Below are positions 26,152-35,316 of a stretch of DNA of 58,113 nt, one piece after another. The stretch is from positions 1-58,113 of the forward strand of contig CAKVCK010000022.1 in the NCBI GenBank assembly GCA_934725575.1, read 5' to 3'. Positions within the stretch are counted from its first letter, which is position 1. Each line of letters starts with the position of its first letter. The DNA is from an uncultured Bacteroidales bacterium. Its GTDB lineage: Bacteria > Bacteroidota > Bacteroidia > Bacteroidales > UBA932. Position numbers and translations under genes: made by a program. A model generated the notes under the pieces. The model was not told the origin of the DNA and searched no databases. It saw nothing but the letters and a program-made list of their open reading frames with translations.

Positions 26152-26159
26152 CAAATTTA
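26152..26159 (-). promoter_or_regulatory. -7 box of cstA
   Basis: The minus strand reads TAAATTTG, a perfect TAnnTTTG box, 34 bp upstream of the cstA start. A TTG lies 24 bp further upstream, slightly beyond the usual distance. Confidence 0.5.
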
Positions 26160-26284
26160 CACAATAAAACGAATATGCCGTATCAATATATTCATGAAAT
26201 TTTCTTTCCGTCAATATGTCAGCCTTCCGGGAATAGCCTGATTTTTGAATTATTCGCGCCGTGACTTTTAATGAATATTATATT

Positions 26285-28219
26285 ATGAAATTCGTGGAAT
26301 ATCCTGAAGATAAGAAGACTGACTCTCCAAAGGAGACGGAAGGGCAGACCCGTGGCGGGTGGTTTCCGAACGGGAACATATTCTGGACTATGGTGCTGAT
26401 GTTCGCCTTTTTGGCATTGATCAACACATTCCTGTTTCCGGGAAGCAGGGGCAGCAGCGTGGTCGAGACTGACTATGGGACGTTCATCTCCGACGTGGAT
26501 AAAGGTTTGGTCTATGACGTTGTGATTGATGGAGATAAGGTGTTATATTCAAAGAGTGCTCCGCTCACATATCAGGAAAAACTCAAAGGGCAGAGAGACA
26601 CGACCTATGTCACCGGCGCGGTCACGGATCCGGATTTCGTGAGCCGCCTGTCAACGGCCCCGAGTCCCAACAAGGACGGCAAGATCCGTTTTGTGAAGAA
26701 ACTCAACCGCGAACGCTCCCCTCTTCTGGATTTCATCCTCTGGTGGGTGCTTCCGGGTATGCTGATGTACTGGCTTCTGAGCTCGGCTATGAGGCGTGTC
26801 GGCAGCAATATGGCCAAAGGTGGCGGAATGGGTAATTTTATGCAGTTCGGACAAAGTGGCGCTAAAGTCTATGCCGAGAATGACATAAAGACACGTTTCT
26901 CGGATGTCGCCGGGCAGGACGAGGCCAAGGACGGGCTTATGGAAGTCGTGGATTTCTTGCACAATCCCGCAAAATATAACGAGGTCGGTGCCCACTTGCC
27001 TAAAGGGGTCCTTCTGGTCGGGCCTCCGGGAACCGGCAAGACATTGATCGCAAGGGCCGTGGCCGGAGAAGCCGGTGTGCCGTTCTTCTCGATGTCCGGA
27101 TCAGAGTTCGTCCAGATGTTCGTGGGAATGGGTGCCGCGAAGGTTCGTGACCTGTTCAGCCAGGCGCAGGCCAAGGCTCCGTGCATCGTATTCATCGACG
27201 AGATCGACGCCATCGGAAAGAGCCGTGAGAACAACATCGGAGGCGGTAACGACGAGCGTGAACAGACTCTCAACCAATTGCTTACGGAGATGGACGGCTT
27301 TGACGGGGACAAAGGTGTGATCATCCTTGCAGCGACCAACAGGCCGGACAGTCTGGACAAGGCTCTTCTCCGTCCGGGACGCTTCGACAGGCGTGTCCAG
27401 ATGGAACTTCCTGACCTGCAAGGCAGAAAGGCTATCCTTCAGGTTCACTTGAAGAACATCAAGCACGAAGACATAGATCTGGATCTCATCGGACGCGCGA
27501 CCGCCGGCTCATCGGGAGCGGAACTGGCGAATATCGTCAACGAGGCCGCTTTGAGAGCCGTGCGTCTCGGCAAGAAAGCCGCCACGACCGAGGATCTTGA
27601 GGAAAGTGTCGAGGTCGTTATGGCCGGTGAGCAGAGAAAGAACGCCGTGATCTCAGCCGAGGAGAAGAAGATCATCGCATACCACGAGATCGGTCACGCT
27701 ATGGTGGCCGCAGCGCAAAGCAATTCCGCCCCGGTTCAGAAAATCACGATCATTCCGAGAACGTCCGGAGCGCTTGGCTACACGATGCAGGTGGACGAGG
27801 GCGAGAAGTTCCTCTACAGCAAGGAATATCTTCTTAACCGTCTCGCCACCCTGACCGGTGGACGTGTCGCCGAGGAGATCATCTGTCACACGTGCACGAC
27901 CGGAGCGTCGAACGACATCGAAAAGGCCACACAGATGGCCCGCGCGATGATCACGACCTACGGAATGAGCGACAAATACGGTATGATGGCCCTGGAGACA
28001 AAAGGGAACGCCTATCTTGGAGGTTCTTCACAGTTGGCCTGCTCGGACGAGACCGCCGCTGACATCGACACCGAAGTCCGCGAGATGATCGCCGCCGCCA
28101 AGAAAAAAGCCACCGACATCATCACTGCCAACATCGACAAGATGCACAAAAGCGCTCAATACCTCCTTGAAAAAGAGACCATCACCGGCGAGGAGTTTAT
28201 GAATATCTTCAATTCTTAG
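26285..28219 (+). CDS. ftsH: ATP-dependent zinc metalloprotease FtsH
   Basis: The protein has 644 residues from ATG 26285; the in-frame GTG at 26261 is less likely. Two membrane segments (IFWTMVLMFAFLALINTFLF and FILWWVLPGMLMYWLLSSAM) flank a periplasmic loop. The AAA+ domain follows with Walker A GPPGTGKT, Walker B FIDEIDAIG and the second region of homology ATNRPDSLDKALLRPGRFDR. The protease domain has the zinc motif HEIGH. FtsH is a hexameric membrane protease that degrades misfolded membrane proteins and some regulators. Length and domain order are normal. Confidence 0.97.
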   Translation: MKFVEYPEDKKTDSPKETEGQTRGGWFPNGNIFWTMVLMFAFLALINTFLFPGSRGSSVVETDYGTFISDVDKGLVYDVVIDGDKVLYSKSAPLTYQEKLKGQRDTTYVTGAVTDPDFVSRLSTAPSPNKDGKIRFVKKLNRERSPLLDFILWWVLPGMLMYWLLSSAMRRVGSNMAKGGGMGNFMQFGQSGAKVYAENDIKTRFSDVAGQDEAKDGLMEVVDFLHNPAKYNEVGAHLPKGVLLVGPPGTGKTLIARAVAGEAGVPFFSMSGSEFVQMFVGMGAAKVRDLFSQAQAKAPCIVFIDEIDAIGKSRENNIGGGNDEREQTLNQLLTEMDGFDGDKGVIILAATNRPDSLDKALLRPGRFDRRVQMELPDLQGRKAILQVHLKNIKHEDIDLDLIGRATAGSSGAELANIVNEAALRAVRLGKKAATTEDLEESVEVVMAGEQRKNAVISAEEKKIIAYHEIGHAMVAAAQSNSAPVQKITIIPRTSGALGYTMQVDEGEKFLYSKEYLLNRLATLTGGRVAEEIICHTCTTGASNDIEKATQMARAMITTYGMSDKYGMMALETKGNAYLGGSSQLACSDETAADIDTEVREMIAAAKKKATDIITANIDKMHKSAQYLLEKETITGEEFMNIFNS

Positions 28220-28243
28220 CTGAATTTTTATCAGACCATTTTA

Positions 28244-28276
28244 TGAAGGTCGCATATGGTTGGTATGCGACCTTCA
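28244..28276. terminator. Hairpin between convergent ftsH and the DUF4143 remnant
   Basis: TGAAGGTCGCATA (28244-28256) and TATGCGACCTTCA (28264-28276) pair perfectly around a 7-nt loop. It lies 24 bp after the ftsH stop and 2 bp from the convergent stop. T tracts are poor on both sides, but position and stem strength favour a bidirectional terminator. Confidence 0.65.
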
Positions 28277-28278
28277 CA

Positions 28279-28998
28279 TTATAAGAACATCGCCATATAC
28301 AAGGGCAAATACCGGACACCATCTTTACAAAGCAAATTGCTCTTGCAGAGAACTGTAGCACAGGAGATACGTGCCCCCTCGCGCTCCATCGCATAATCCA
28401 GAGAAGAATGAGATGTAAAGTTGTCACCTGATTTCACTTCCACTATATGTACTCCGTCAGAGTCGGACAGCAAAAAATCAAGTTCGTGCTTGCTTTTCTT
28501 GTCATAATAGAAAAGAGGCTTACCTTTCTTTGCTAATTCCGCTGCCACAAAATTCTCTGCAAGAGCTCCTTCGTTTATGTTGATCAGCCCACTCATAACC
28601 TCAAATTGCCGTCCTTGAATACTCATATGACAGACTATGCCAGGGTCTAGAGAGTACAATTTGAATAGTTTTGGATTGCTATTGTTCGCAAACGGCAAAT
28701 CAAAAGAGTTTACATTTATAGCATAGTATGCCATACCTGCGTCAATAAGCCACTGTGTCGGATCAGCATACTTTCTGCGTGACGCTCCTTTTTCCAACTC
28801 AGAAAGAATGAAACGCTTGTCCTGTTTTGCAAGTTGAAAAGGAATGGAATCAAAAATAGCCCTTACCAATGCCTTGTCCTTTTGGGCATATTTAGTAATA
28901 TCACGCCTATAACCGACGATCAAATCGTGCTGAGCTTTTGTTGTCAGCGAAAAATCCCTGTTATTGACGAACGTGTCCACAACTCTCAAAAGCGGCAT
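28279..28998 (-). pseudogene. DUF4143 ATPase, C-terminal remnant
   Basis: The 239-codon frame matches the C-terminal half of the large AAA_14/DUF4143 family: DLIVGYRRDITKYAQK, then LFKLYSLDPGIVCHM, ALAENFVAAELAKKGKPLFYY and ELDFLLSDSDGVHIVEVKSG. The last stretch is the PD-(D/E)XK-like end of DUF4143. Complete proteins have about 380-480 residues and begin with a P-loop ATPase domain. That domain is absent, and only 90 bp separate this frame from the next gene, so the 5' half has been lost. It may be an independently expressed fragment, but a decayed gene is more likely. Confidence 0.7.
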
Positions 28999-29019
28999 CA
29001 GCCTTCCTTCTTAGCATGA

Positions 29020-29064
29020 CAACTTTTTTCCAAATATTCACATCAATTTTAGCAACTTTTTTCC
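29020..29064. repeat. Direct repeat CAACTTTTTTCC, two copies
   Basis: Copies at 29020-29031 and 29053-29064 (33 bp apart) lie just upstream of the DUF4143 remnant. On the minus strand they read GGAAAAAAGTTG. They may be operator sites left from the intact ATPase gene or a scar of the deletion. Confidence 0.45.
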
Positions 29065-29089
29065 GATGGTATATTTATGAGTCCTTACC

Positions 29090-29530
29090 TCAATCTTCCT
29101 CGATGATGTTCTCAGGCTCCCAGATGCGGTTCATAATGTCCAGGGCGATTGTGACGCCGGACTCGGCGGCTGTGGAGAGGAGGTCGTAATAGAGGGTTTT
29201 GTCATCGATGAACTCTTCGGGGTCGTTGTTCGTCGCGGCGGCGCCTATCCATTCCCAGGCATATTCATTCTCAGGAGAGAGGGCACCGCGCTTGACTCCT
29301 TCCAGAAGGATATTCTTGTATAGGCCCATACGGGTGATGAGGCCTGTGTTCCAGTCGTTGCTGGCGGCCAGAAGGGCCTTCATCGGGTACAGCTCGATGT
29401 CACCGGCCTCTATGGCCTCATTGACTTTATTGAGCACTTCCTGCTCATCATTAAGAGTGGAACTCATATCGCCCGCACTATGCTTCCCGGCGATGCTTTC
29501 CAATAGGTCAAACGTGGATTCTGGCAGCAT
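29090..29530 (-). CDS. Small acidic hypothetical protein
   Basis: The protein has 146 residues, is strongly acidic and predicted to be helical and cytoplasmic. It has no signal peptide or membrane segment. The tail ALDIMNRIWEPENIIEED is distinctive. I cannot name the family. Acidic helical proteins of this size include immunity proteins of toxin systems, but no toxin gene is adjacent. It lies 44 bp after the CocE-like hydrolase stop on the same strand. Confidence 0.6.
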   Translation of the reverse strand: MLPESTFDLLESIAGKHSAGDMSSTLNDEQEVLNKVNEAIEAGDIELYPMKALLAASNDWNTGLITRMGLYKNILLEGVKRGALSPENEYAWEWIGAAATNNDPEEFIDDKTLYYDLLSTAAESGVTIALDIMNRIWEPENIIEED

Positions 29531-29574
29531 ATTAAGTGGTAAACATTTTTGTTATACTAATAAACACAATTGTT

Positions 29575-31494
29575 TTATCTATTATAAATATTAATCTTAC
29601 CGCATTCTACATACGAATTTGAAGAAACGGAGATATTAATAGGTCGATAGTCGTCTTTTGTAGCCAGGAAAGGGTTCCTGACAAAGGTTTGAGGGTTCAT
29701 AGCGATGAGCGGGAACCAACTTCCCTGAATCTGGATCATCAAAGAATGGCCAGGAAGGAAGTAATGATCGATGTCGCACATCGTGAAGTCCACGCTGAAA
29801 ACTTTTCCCGCCTTCACAGCCTTTGCCTTGCCGAAGCCGCCACGGTAACGGACAGGCATCACATCTCCCCTTACAAGCATCCGATAACCGTCTGGGCGGA
29901 CATCAATCAACTTCACGACGATGTCTGCATCCATATTCTTTGAATATGTCCCGTCTGGAAGATCAAGCCTCAGTTCGACATATGCCTTGACAGGGCCGGC
30001 GAGGTGGAGCGTGTCTGAAAGCACCTTGCCTGAATATGTCAGGACATCTTTACGTGCTGAAGCAAAGGTCTGATCCGCAGCCATATAGCCGTGGTCTCGG
30101 CCGCTGGACTTGACATCCATATACGGAACCGGATTGGACGGATCCGACGTGAATGTTCTGAATCCCACGTCCGAAGACTCGCCGGACATATTCAAGGAAT
30201 CTGTTCTTGAAAGGTAGATTCTGGTCGGGCGGGCATTTTCAGGTGGCCACGATGAATATGTCTCCCAGAATGACGTTGATGGAAGGCCTTCCATCCTGCT
30301 TCTCATTGTCTCACCGGACGGGAGGACATTGACTCTGGCTGGCTTTTCTCCTTTTCCTTCAAGGTAATACCTAAAGAAAGGATACTCGATGTCATCCAGA
30401 TAATATTCTCCGGAAGCTTCTCCGAACCACGCCCCGGCTATGCTGCTTACACTTCGGCTGCGCCATCCTCCGTGATGCCACGGGCCCGCGGCAAGGTACA
30501 AATCACATTCCGGCGAGAGTTTTTTCAACTGAGTGTAAGTGTTGAACGCCCCGTAGCAGTCCTCGGCATCGTAAAAGCCTCCTGTAACAAGTACAGCTGG
30601 CTCTATGTCTTTCAGATGATAGCTTGGATTCCTGTCCTTCCAGAATTTGTCGTAGTCCGGATGAGATACCATTTTGTTCCAGAAGGCAAGTGTGTCACCG
30701 AAGAACGCGGACAATTCAGAAAGCGGCTTGCCAAGGAAATATTCATAAAGATCAGAGTCAATGCTCACAAGGCGTTTCATTCCTTTGGTGGACGGTGCCT
30801 TTCGGCTTCTGTACATAGAAGACCCGAAACGGTAGCAGTCGGCAAGGCAAAGAGCTCCGTTGTGATGAGCGTCGTCGCCCATAAACCAATCGGTCACAGG
30901 GGCTTGCGGCGATACTGCCTTGATGGCTGGATGACGGGAAAGTGCAGCCATCGTGGCATAATATCCCGGATATGACGTGCCTTTGACTCCGATGTTACCA
31001 TTGTTTTCTGTGTTCGCAAGAAGCCATTCTACGGTGTCGTAGGTGTCCGTGGCCTCATCAATGAGGGGCTTTGTGGTCTTCCCTCCCGCTTTACCGCTAA
31101 GATGCGGCCGAATGTTCTCAAACTCACCTTCACTCAAATACGTGCCGCGAACATTCTGGAGCACAATGACATAGCCGTCTGCGGCATAGTTCAGCAAGTC
31201 ACCCCACATCCCAGAGGAATATGCAAACTTGTCTTTTGACGGCTCCTCATCCGCCTCGAAGCCGTACGGTCTTAGCGAATACGGAGTGCGGACAAGCATC
31301 ACCGGCTTGGCCTCAGAGCACGAAACCGGTTCATAGACAGCCGTATAGAGCCTGACGGCATCCCGCATCGGAATCATCACCTCACGTTTGGTGTAATTCT
31401 CTTTCAGCCATTCCTCGGTGACATTCCTACCGTTCTGCGCCCAAAGACCAACAGAATGCGCCAGAATAAAAACCAGCAGTAACAATCTTCTCAT
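29575..31494 (-). CDS. Exported CocE/NonD (S15) family hydrolase
   Basis: The protein has 639 residues from ATG 31494 (MRRLLLLVFILAHSVGLWAQ, a signal peptide); a start at 31512 would add six residues. The alpha/beta-hydrolase core has TPYSLRPYG, VRGTYLSEGEF and the nucleophile Ser in KGTSYPGYYA. The C-terminal jelly-roll typical of X-Pro dipeptidyl-peptidase/CocE proteins follows (DGYRMLVRGDVMPVRYRGG, PGHSLMIQIQGSWFPLIA). Such enzymes hydrolyse esters or proline-containing peptides and acyl-amino acids; this one is probably periplasmic. Its substrate is not clear from sequence. It follows a 59-residue gene by 21 bp. Confidence 0.87.
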   Translation of the reverse strand: MRRLLLLVFILAHSVGLWAQNGRNVTEEWLKENYTKREVMIPMRDAVRLYTAVYEPVSCSEAKPVMLVRTPYSLRPYGFEADEEPSKDKFAYSSGMWGDLLNYAADGYVIVLQNVRGTYLSEGEFENIRPHLSGKAGGKTTKPLIDEATDTYDTVEWLLANTENNGNIGVKGTSYPGYYATMAALSRHPAIKAVSPQAPVTDWFMGDDAHHNGALCLADCYRFGSSMYRSRKAPSTKGMKRLVSIDSDLYEYFLGKPLSELSAFFGDTLAFWNKMVSHPDYDKFWKDRNPSYHLKDIEPAVLVTGGFYDAEDCYGAFNTYTQLKKLSPECDLYLAAGPWHHGGWRSRSVSSIAGAWFGEASGEYYLDDIEYPFFRYYLEGKGEKPARVNVLPSGETMRSRMEGLPSTSFWETYSSWPPENARPTRIYLSRTDSLNMSGESSDVGFRTFTSDPSNPVPYMDVKSSGRDHGYMAADQTFASARKDVLTYSGKVLSDTLHLAGPVKAYVELRLDLPDGTYSKNMDADIVVKLIDVRPDGYRMLVRGDVMPVRYRGGFGKAKAVKAGKVFSVDFTMCDIDHYFLPGHSLMIQIQGSWFPLIAMNPQTFVRNPFLATKDDYRPINISVSSNSYVECGKINIYNR

Positions 31495-31515
31495 AATCTG
31501 ACAATATAGCACGGA

Positions 31516-31695
31516 CTACTTTTTCGCCTTGCGGACATTCTCCACAACCCGTCTGCAGATGGTTTCCAGGCTGGATTTCTCAGCCCACGGCTCCACGTGC
31601 AGGACACGGTCGAACTCTTCTTCCAACGCCTTCCTGTCGCAATCTGAAGCGTATGTTTCCCAATACTCCGACGGAGTCAAAATCTTATTTTCCAT
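31516..31695 (-). CDS. Small hypothetical protein (59 residues)
   Basis: The frame from ATG 31695 to TAG 31516-31518 encodes MENKILTPSEYWETYASDC, continuing to a basic end VVENVRKAKK. It is 11 bp downstream of the UvrA-like stop and 21 bp upstream of the hydrolase start, so it fits an operon. The composition is protein-like (mixed acidic, aromatic and basic residues, predicted helical). Its function is unknown. Confidence 0.65.
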   Translation of the reverse strand: MENKILTPSEYWETYASDCDRKALEEEFDRVLHVEPWAEKSSLETICRRVVENVRKAKK

Positions 31696-31706
31696 ATCAA
31701 TGAATA

Positions 31707-34193
31707 TTATAGGAATCGTCCTGTGACACTTTCTTTCGAGCCTCGGATCTGATCCGGGCTGCCTGCGGCTACAACCCGGCCACCTTCGGCACCTCCGCCG
31801 GGACCCATATCGATGACGTAGTCGGCGTTGCGGATGACGTCCAAGTCGTGTTCGATGACGATGACGGTGGCCCCGTGATCGATAAGGCTCTGGAACACTT
31901 TCAGAAGCGTGAGGACATCTGATGGATGGAGGCCGATGGTCGGCTCGTCGAACACAAAGACGGAGTCGCTCTGTCCCCTGCCCATCTCGCTGGCCAGTTT
32001 AAGTCTTTGAGCCTCACCACCTGACAGGCTTGGAGTCTCCTCACCCAAAGTCAGATAACCGAGGCCTAGGTCACGCAGAACCCTGAGCCGCTGGCTGATG
32101 AGTTTCAAATCAGCACAAGCGTCAAGGGCGGAATTAATGTCCATATCCATCAGCTCCGGGAGCGAATGGAACTCCCCTGCCGCATTCTCCCTCCGGATGC
32201 TTCCCGCCGCTTTTGAATATCTTGACCCACGGCAATCCGGGCACGGGATGTCCACATCAGGTAGGAACTGCACGTCAAGGCTTATCACGCCAGTACCGTC
32301 ACAGGTCGGACAACGGAGCTTGCCGGTGTTGTACGAGAAATCCCCGTCCTTATAGCCGTGCTTCTTTGCGTCCGGAGTCTTAGCGAAGACTTTCCTTAAC
32401 TCATCGTGGACATTGGCGTAAGTCGCCACAGTGGAGCGGACGTTAATACCTATCGGAGAAGCGTCTATGAGTTTTACCTGACGTATTCCTTCAGCTTTTA
32501 TAGACTTCACGTGCCGTGGCAGCTCACTACCTGAAATCTTAGATTGAAGCGCAGGTATCAAGCTTTCAAGCACCATCGTGGTCTTGCCGGAACCTGAGAC
32601 ACCTGTGACAACCGTCAATCTGCCTTTCGGGATCTCAACTGTCAGCGGCTTGACAGTGTGGATGGCATCGGTTACCATCGTTATCTTTCCATCAATGAAT
32701 ATGTCAGAGTCTTTTATCTGACTTCTTACCTTAAGAGAATCCTTGCCAGACAGGAAAGGACCTATCCTTGAATATTCATTGGCCTCGATGTCGCCTATCG
32801 TGCCCTGAGCGATCACTTTGCCACCGCTTGAGCCGGCGCCTGGTCCCATCTCGATCATCCAGTCGGACTTGCCTAGGATCTGTGTGTCGTGGTCCACAAG
32901 AATGACGGAATTCCCGTCCGCTATCAGGTCCTCCATCACGCCGCATAGTCCGATTATATTCGATGGATGCAGACCGATTGACGGTTCGTCCAGAACGTAC
33001 AGTACTCCAGTCGTGCGGTTCCTGACGGCTCTGGCCAGCTGCATTCTCTGTCTCTCTCCGGTCGAGAGAGTCGCCGCCGAGCGATCCAGTGACAGATAGC
33101 CTATTCCCAAGTCCATCAGCCGTTTGGCCGTGTCGAGAAACGACTCGCAAATGCTTTCGGCCATCGGCCTCATCTCCTCCGGAAGCGAACCCGGAACACC
33201 TTTGACCCATTCCACGATCTCGGTGAGGGTCATCGTACAGGCTTCAGCCAAAGATATTCCTCTAAGCCTAGGCGCTCTTGCCGCATCGGATAGCCTTGTG
33301 CCTCCGCAGTCAGGGCAAACGTCAAGCCTAAGGAACTTCTCTACACGCTTCATTCCCTTCTCATCCTTGACCTTGGCAAGTGCGTTCTCCACCGTGTAGG
33401 TCGCGTTATAGAATGTGAAATCCAGTTCGGCGGCGTCATTGGAGTTCTTCGCCTTGTAGAGAATGTGCTTTTTCTCGGCAGGTCCGTGAAGGACAATGTC
33501 CTTTTCCTTGTCAGTCAAATCCTTGAACGGGACATCGGTACGCACCCCCATAGCCCGGCAGACATCCTTCATAAGTGACCACATCAGCGTATTCCAAGGA
33601 GCGACTGCCCCTTCGTCAATTGTAAGGTTCTCGTCCGGAACAAGGGTGGATTCATCAACAGTTCTGACGGTTCCTGTTCCGTCACATTTACGACAAGCTC
33701 CTTGGCTGTTGAACGACAGTTCCTCGGCGGACGGAGCGTAGAAATGTTCTCCGCACACAGGGCAGACAAGCTCCTTTCCCGCCGCCACGAGCAAAGACGG
33801 CTCGACATAGTGCCCGTTCGGACAACGATGACTCGCCAGCCTTGAAAACATAAGCCTAAGGCTGTTAAGGAGTTCCGTTCCAGTACCGAAAGTGCTGCGT
33901 ATGCCCGGAATCCCCGGCCTCTGATGAAGCGCAAGAGCCGCCGGAACGTAAAGCACCTCGTCCACGTCAGCCTTCGCCGCCTGTGTCATCCTCCTTCTTG
34001 TATAGGTCGAAAGTGACTCAAGGTAACGCCTTGAGCCTTCGGAATATAGCACACCAAGCGCCAGCGAGGACTTCCCCGATCCGGACACCCCGGCGATCCC
34101 CACGATCCTCCCCAGCGGAATGTCCACATCCACATTCTTCAGGTTGTGCACCCTCGCTCCACGCACCAATATCTTATCAGGTTGTCTGTCCAT
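31707..34193 (-). CDS. uvrA: UvrA-family excinuclease ATPase, UvrA2-like
   Basis: The protein has 828 residues, about 110 fewer than canonical UvrA. It has two ABC ATPase halves, each with a Walker A (GVSGSGKSS near residue 38; TGVSGSGKTT near 540) and signature motifs (LSTGERQRMQLARA and LSGGEAQRLKLA). Zinc-binding Cys pairs are present (CPVCGEHF, CRKCDGTG, CPDCGG, CPTCDGTG). UvrA binds damaged DNA in nucleotide excision repair. The shorter class, UvrA2, lacks the UvrB-binding region and is linked to resistance to DNA-damaging or intercalating compounds. Length suggests this class, but domain boundaries cannot be proved by eye. Confidence 0.9.
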   Translation of the reverse strand: MDRQPDKILVRGARVHNLKNVDVDIPLGRIVGIAGVSGSGKSSLALGVLYSEGSRRYLESLSTYTRRRMTQAAKADVDEVLYVPAALALHQRPGIPGIRSTFGTGTELLNSLRLMFSRLASHRCPNGHYVEPSLLVAAGKELVCPVCGEHFYAPSAEELSFNSQGACRKCDGTGTVRTVDESTLVPDENLTIDEGAVAPWNTLMWSLMKDVCRAMGVRTDVPFKDLTDKEKDIVLHGPAEKKHILYKAKNSNDAAELDFTFYNATYTVENALAKVKDEKGMKRVEKFLRLDVCPDCGGTRLSDAARAPRLRGISLAEACTMTLTEIVEWVKGVPGSLPEEMRPMAESICESFLDTAKRLMDLGIGYLSLDRSAATLSTGERQRMQLARAVRNRTTGVLYVLDEPSIGLHPSNIIGLCGVMEDLIADGNSVILVDHDTQILGKSDWMIEMGPGAGSSGGKVIAQGTIGDIEANEYSRIGPFLSGKDSLKVRSQIKDSDIFIDGKITMVTDAIHTVKPLTVEIPKGRLTVVTGVSGSGKTTMVLESLIPALQSKISGSELPRHVKSIKAEGIRQVKLIDASPIGINVRSTVATYANVHDELRKVFAKTPDAKKHGYKDGDFSYNTGKLRCPTCDGTGVISLDVQFLPDVDIPCPDCRGSRYSKAAGSIRRENAAGEFHSLPELMDMDINSALDACADLKLISQRLRVLRDLGLGYLTLGEETPSLSGGEAQRLKLASEMGRGQSDSVFVFDEPTIGLHPSDVLTLLKVFQSLIDHGATVIVIEHDLDVIRNADYVIDMGPGGGAEGGRVVAAGSPDQIRGSKESVTGRFL

Positions 34194-34212
34194 AATATTA
34201 TTGAATATTCCA

Positions 34213-34220
34213 CAAATTTA
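34213..34220 (-). promoter_or_regulatory. -7 box of the uvrA-like unit
   Basis: The minus strand reads TAAATTTG, 19 bp upstream of the uvrA-like start. No clean TTG is found at the expected distance. Confidence 0.5.
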
Positions 34221-34298
34221 CTCAATATTCCGATTCCCCCCTTCATCCAGATAGTGTTTTTGAGATGGAATTTACGGCTATTGAACAACTTCCGTACA

Positions 34299-34340
34299 TA
34301 AAAAAAAACGCCCTTATGCGTGCTGACATAAGGGCGTTTC
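34299..34340 (-). terminator. Intrinsic terminator of the SusCD operon
   Basis: On the minus strand AAACGCCCTTATG pairs with CATAAGGGCGTTT around an 8-nt loop, followed by a run of nine T (A on the plus strand, 34300-34308). It lies 16 bp after the stop of the phosphatase gene and closes the leftward operon that starts at susC. Confidence 0.9.
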
Positions 34341-34355
34341 CTTAACTACCAAAAA

Positions 34356-35312
34356 CTATTTGTATGCGCACTCGAATGTTATCGGGTAATGATCCGAGAT
34401 GTACTTGACACCATAGTCCTCTGTCACTATATGGTACTTGTCCGCGGTCAGCCTTCCGGCATAGAAGATGTGGTCAATCACAGAAGTGCTTGTCTCACCG
34501 AATCCGTTGTAAGTCCTTCCGCTTTCTGTCTTAGAGGAAGTTGAACGGGCTTCCTTCATCACAGACCGGAGAGGAGCGAGCTCGGACGAGCCATACGAAC
34601 AATTGAAATCAGCGACAAGGAATATCGGATTGCCGCTTTGGGACAAATCAGACAGACCAGTGATCTCCTTGATCTTTTTAACTGTCAGAGTGCTGGACTT
34701 CTCCCTTGCCGCGACGCTCTTGTGATCAAAATGCGTCGCGAAGAAAAAGACCGTCTGCCCGTCGTGCTCCAGATCCTTGACCTTGACCCAGACCACGATC
34801 CTGCGGCAAGCGCTGTTCCAGGATGAATATGTTCCGTCAGCGTTCTTGTCCGGAAGTTTGTCGGGATTGTCAGCCAGCCAGAAAAAGCCTTTCTTCTCAA
34901 GTTTGAAACGATCTTTTCTGTACAGGATGCCGACACCTTCTCCGCTGCCGCTGCTGACAGGCTGACCGGTGTCCCTGTTGACATCGTAGTAAACATATTC
35001 ATCGGAAAGATTGTAGGCGAAGTCCTGCGCCTGAGTGGAGCGTAGTTCCTGAAGGCCGACAAGATCAGGCTTATCCGTCTTGATGAACTTCATCACGGGA
35101 TCCTTGCGCACCGACCAAGGGTACGGATCGTTAGCATTGAAGCAACGGATGTTGAAGGAACAGATTTTCAGTGTCTGTGACTTGACTGTGGGCTTGTCTG
35201 TTCCGCCGTTGTCATCGCCGCCCGGAACCCGGTTGATCACGGGTTCCGGCTTGCAGGATGCCGCAAGAAAGATGGCGATAATCAATAATTTATGGAATAT
35301 TTTCATATTCAT
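34356..35312 (-). CDS. Endonuclease/exonuclease/phosphatase family lipoprotein
   Basis: The protein has 318 residues from ATG 35312 (MNMKIFHKLLIIAIFLAASC); Cys20 is the lipoprotein residue. The catalytic pattern of the DNase I/inositol-phosphatase fold is present: SFNIRCFN, DLVGLQELRS (metal-binding Glu), FFATHFDH, FLVADFNCSYG and IDHIFYAG ... SDHYPITF (catalytic Asp-His). Members cleave phosphodiester or phosphomonoester bonds in nucleic acids, inositol phosphates or sphingomyelin. It is the last gene of the SusC/SusD operon, 4 bp after the PKD protein, so its substrate is probably what the outer-membrane complex takes up. The protein is surface or periplasmic. Confidence 0.88.
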   Translation of the reverse strand: MNMKIFHKLLIIAIFLAASCKPEPVINRVPGGDDNGGTDKPTVKSQTLKICSFNIRCFNANDPYPWSVRKDPVMKFIKTDKPDLVGLQELRSTQAQDFAYNLSDEYVYYDVNRDTGQPVSSGSGEGVGILYRKDRFKLEKKGFFWLADNPDKLPDKNADGTYSSWNSACRRIVVWVKVKDLEHDGQTVFFFATHFDHKSVAAREKSSTLTVKKIKEITGLSDLSQSGNPIFLVADFNCSYGSSELAPLRSVMKEARSTSSKTESGRTYNGFGETSTSVIDHIFYAGRLTADKYHIVTEDYGVKYISDHYPITFECAYK

Positions 35313-35316
35313 AACA

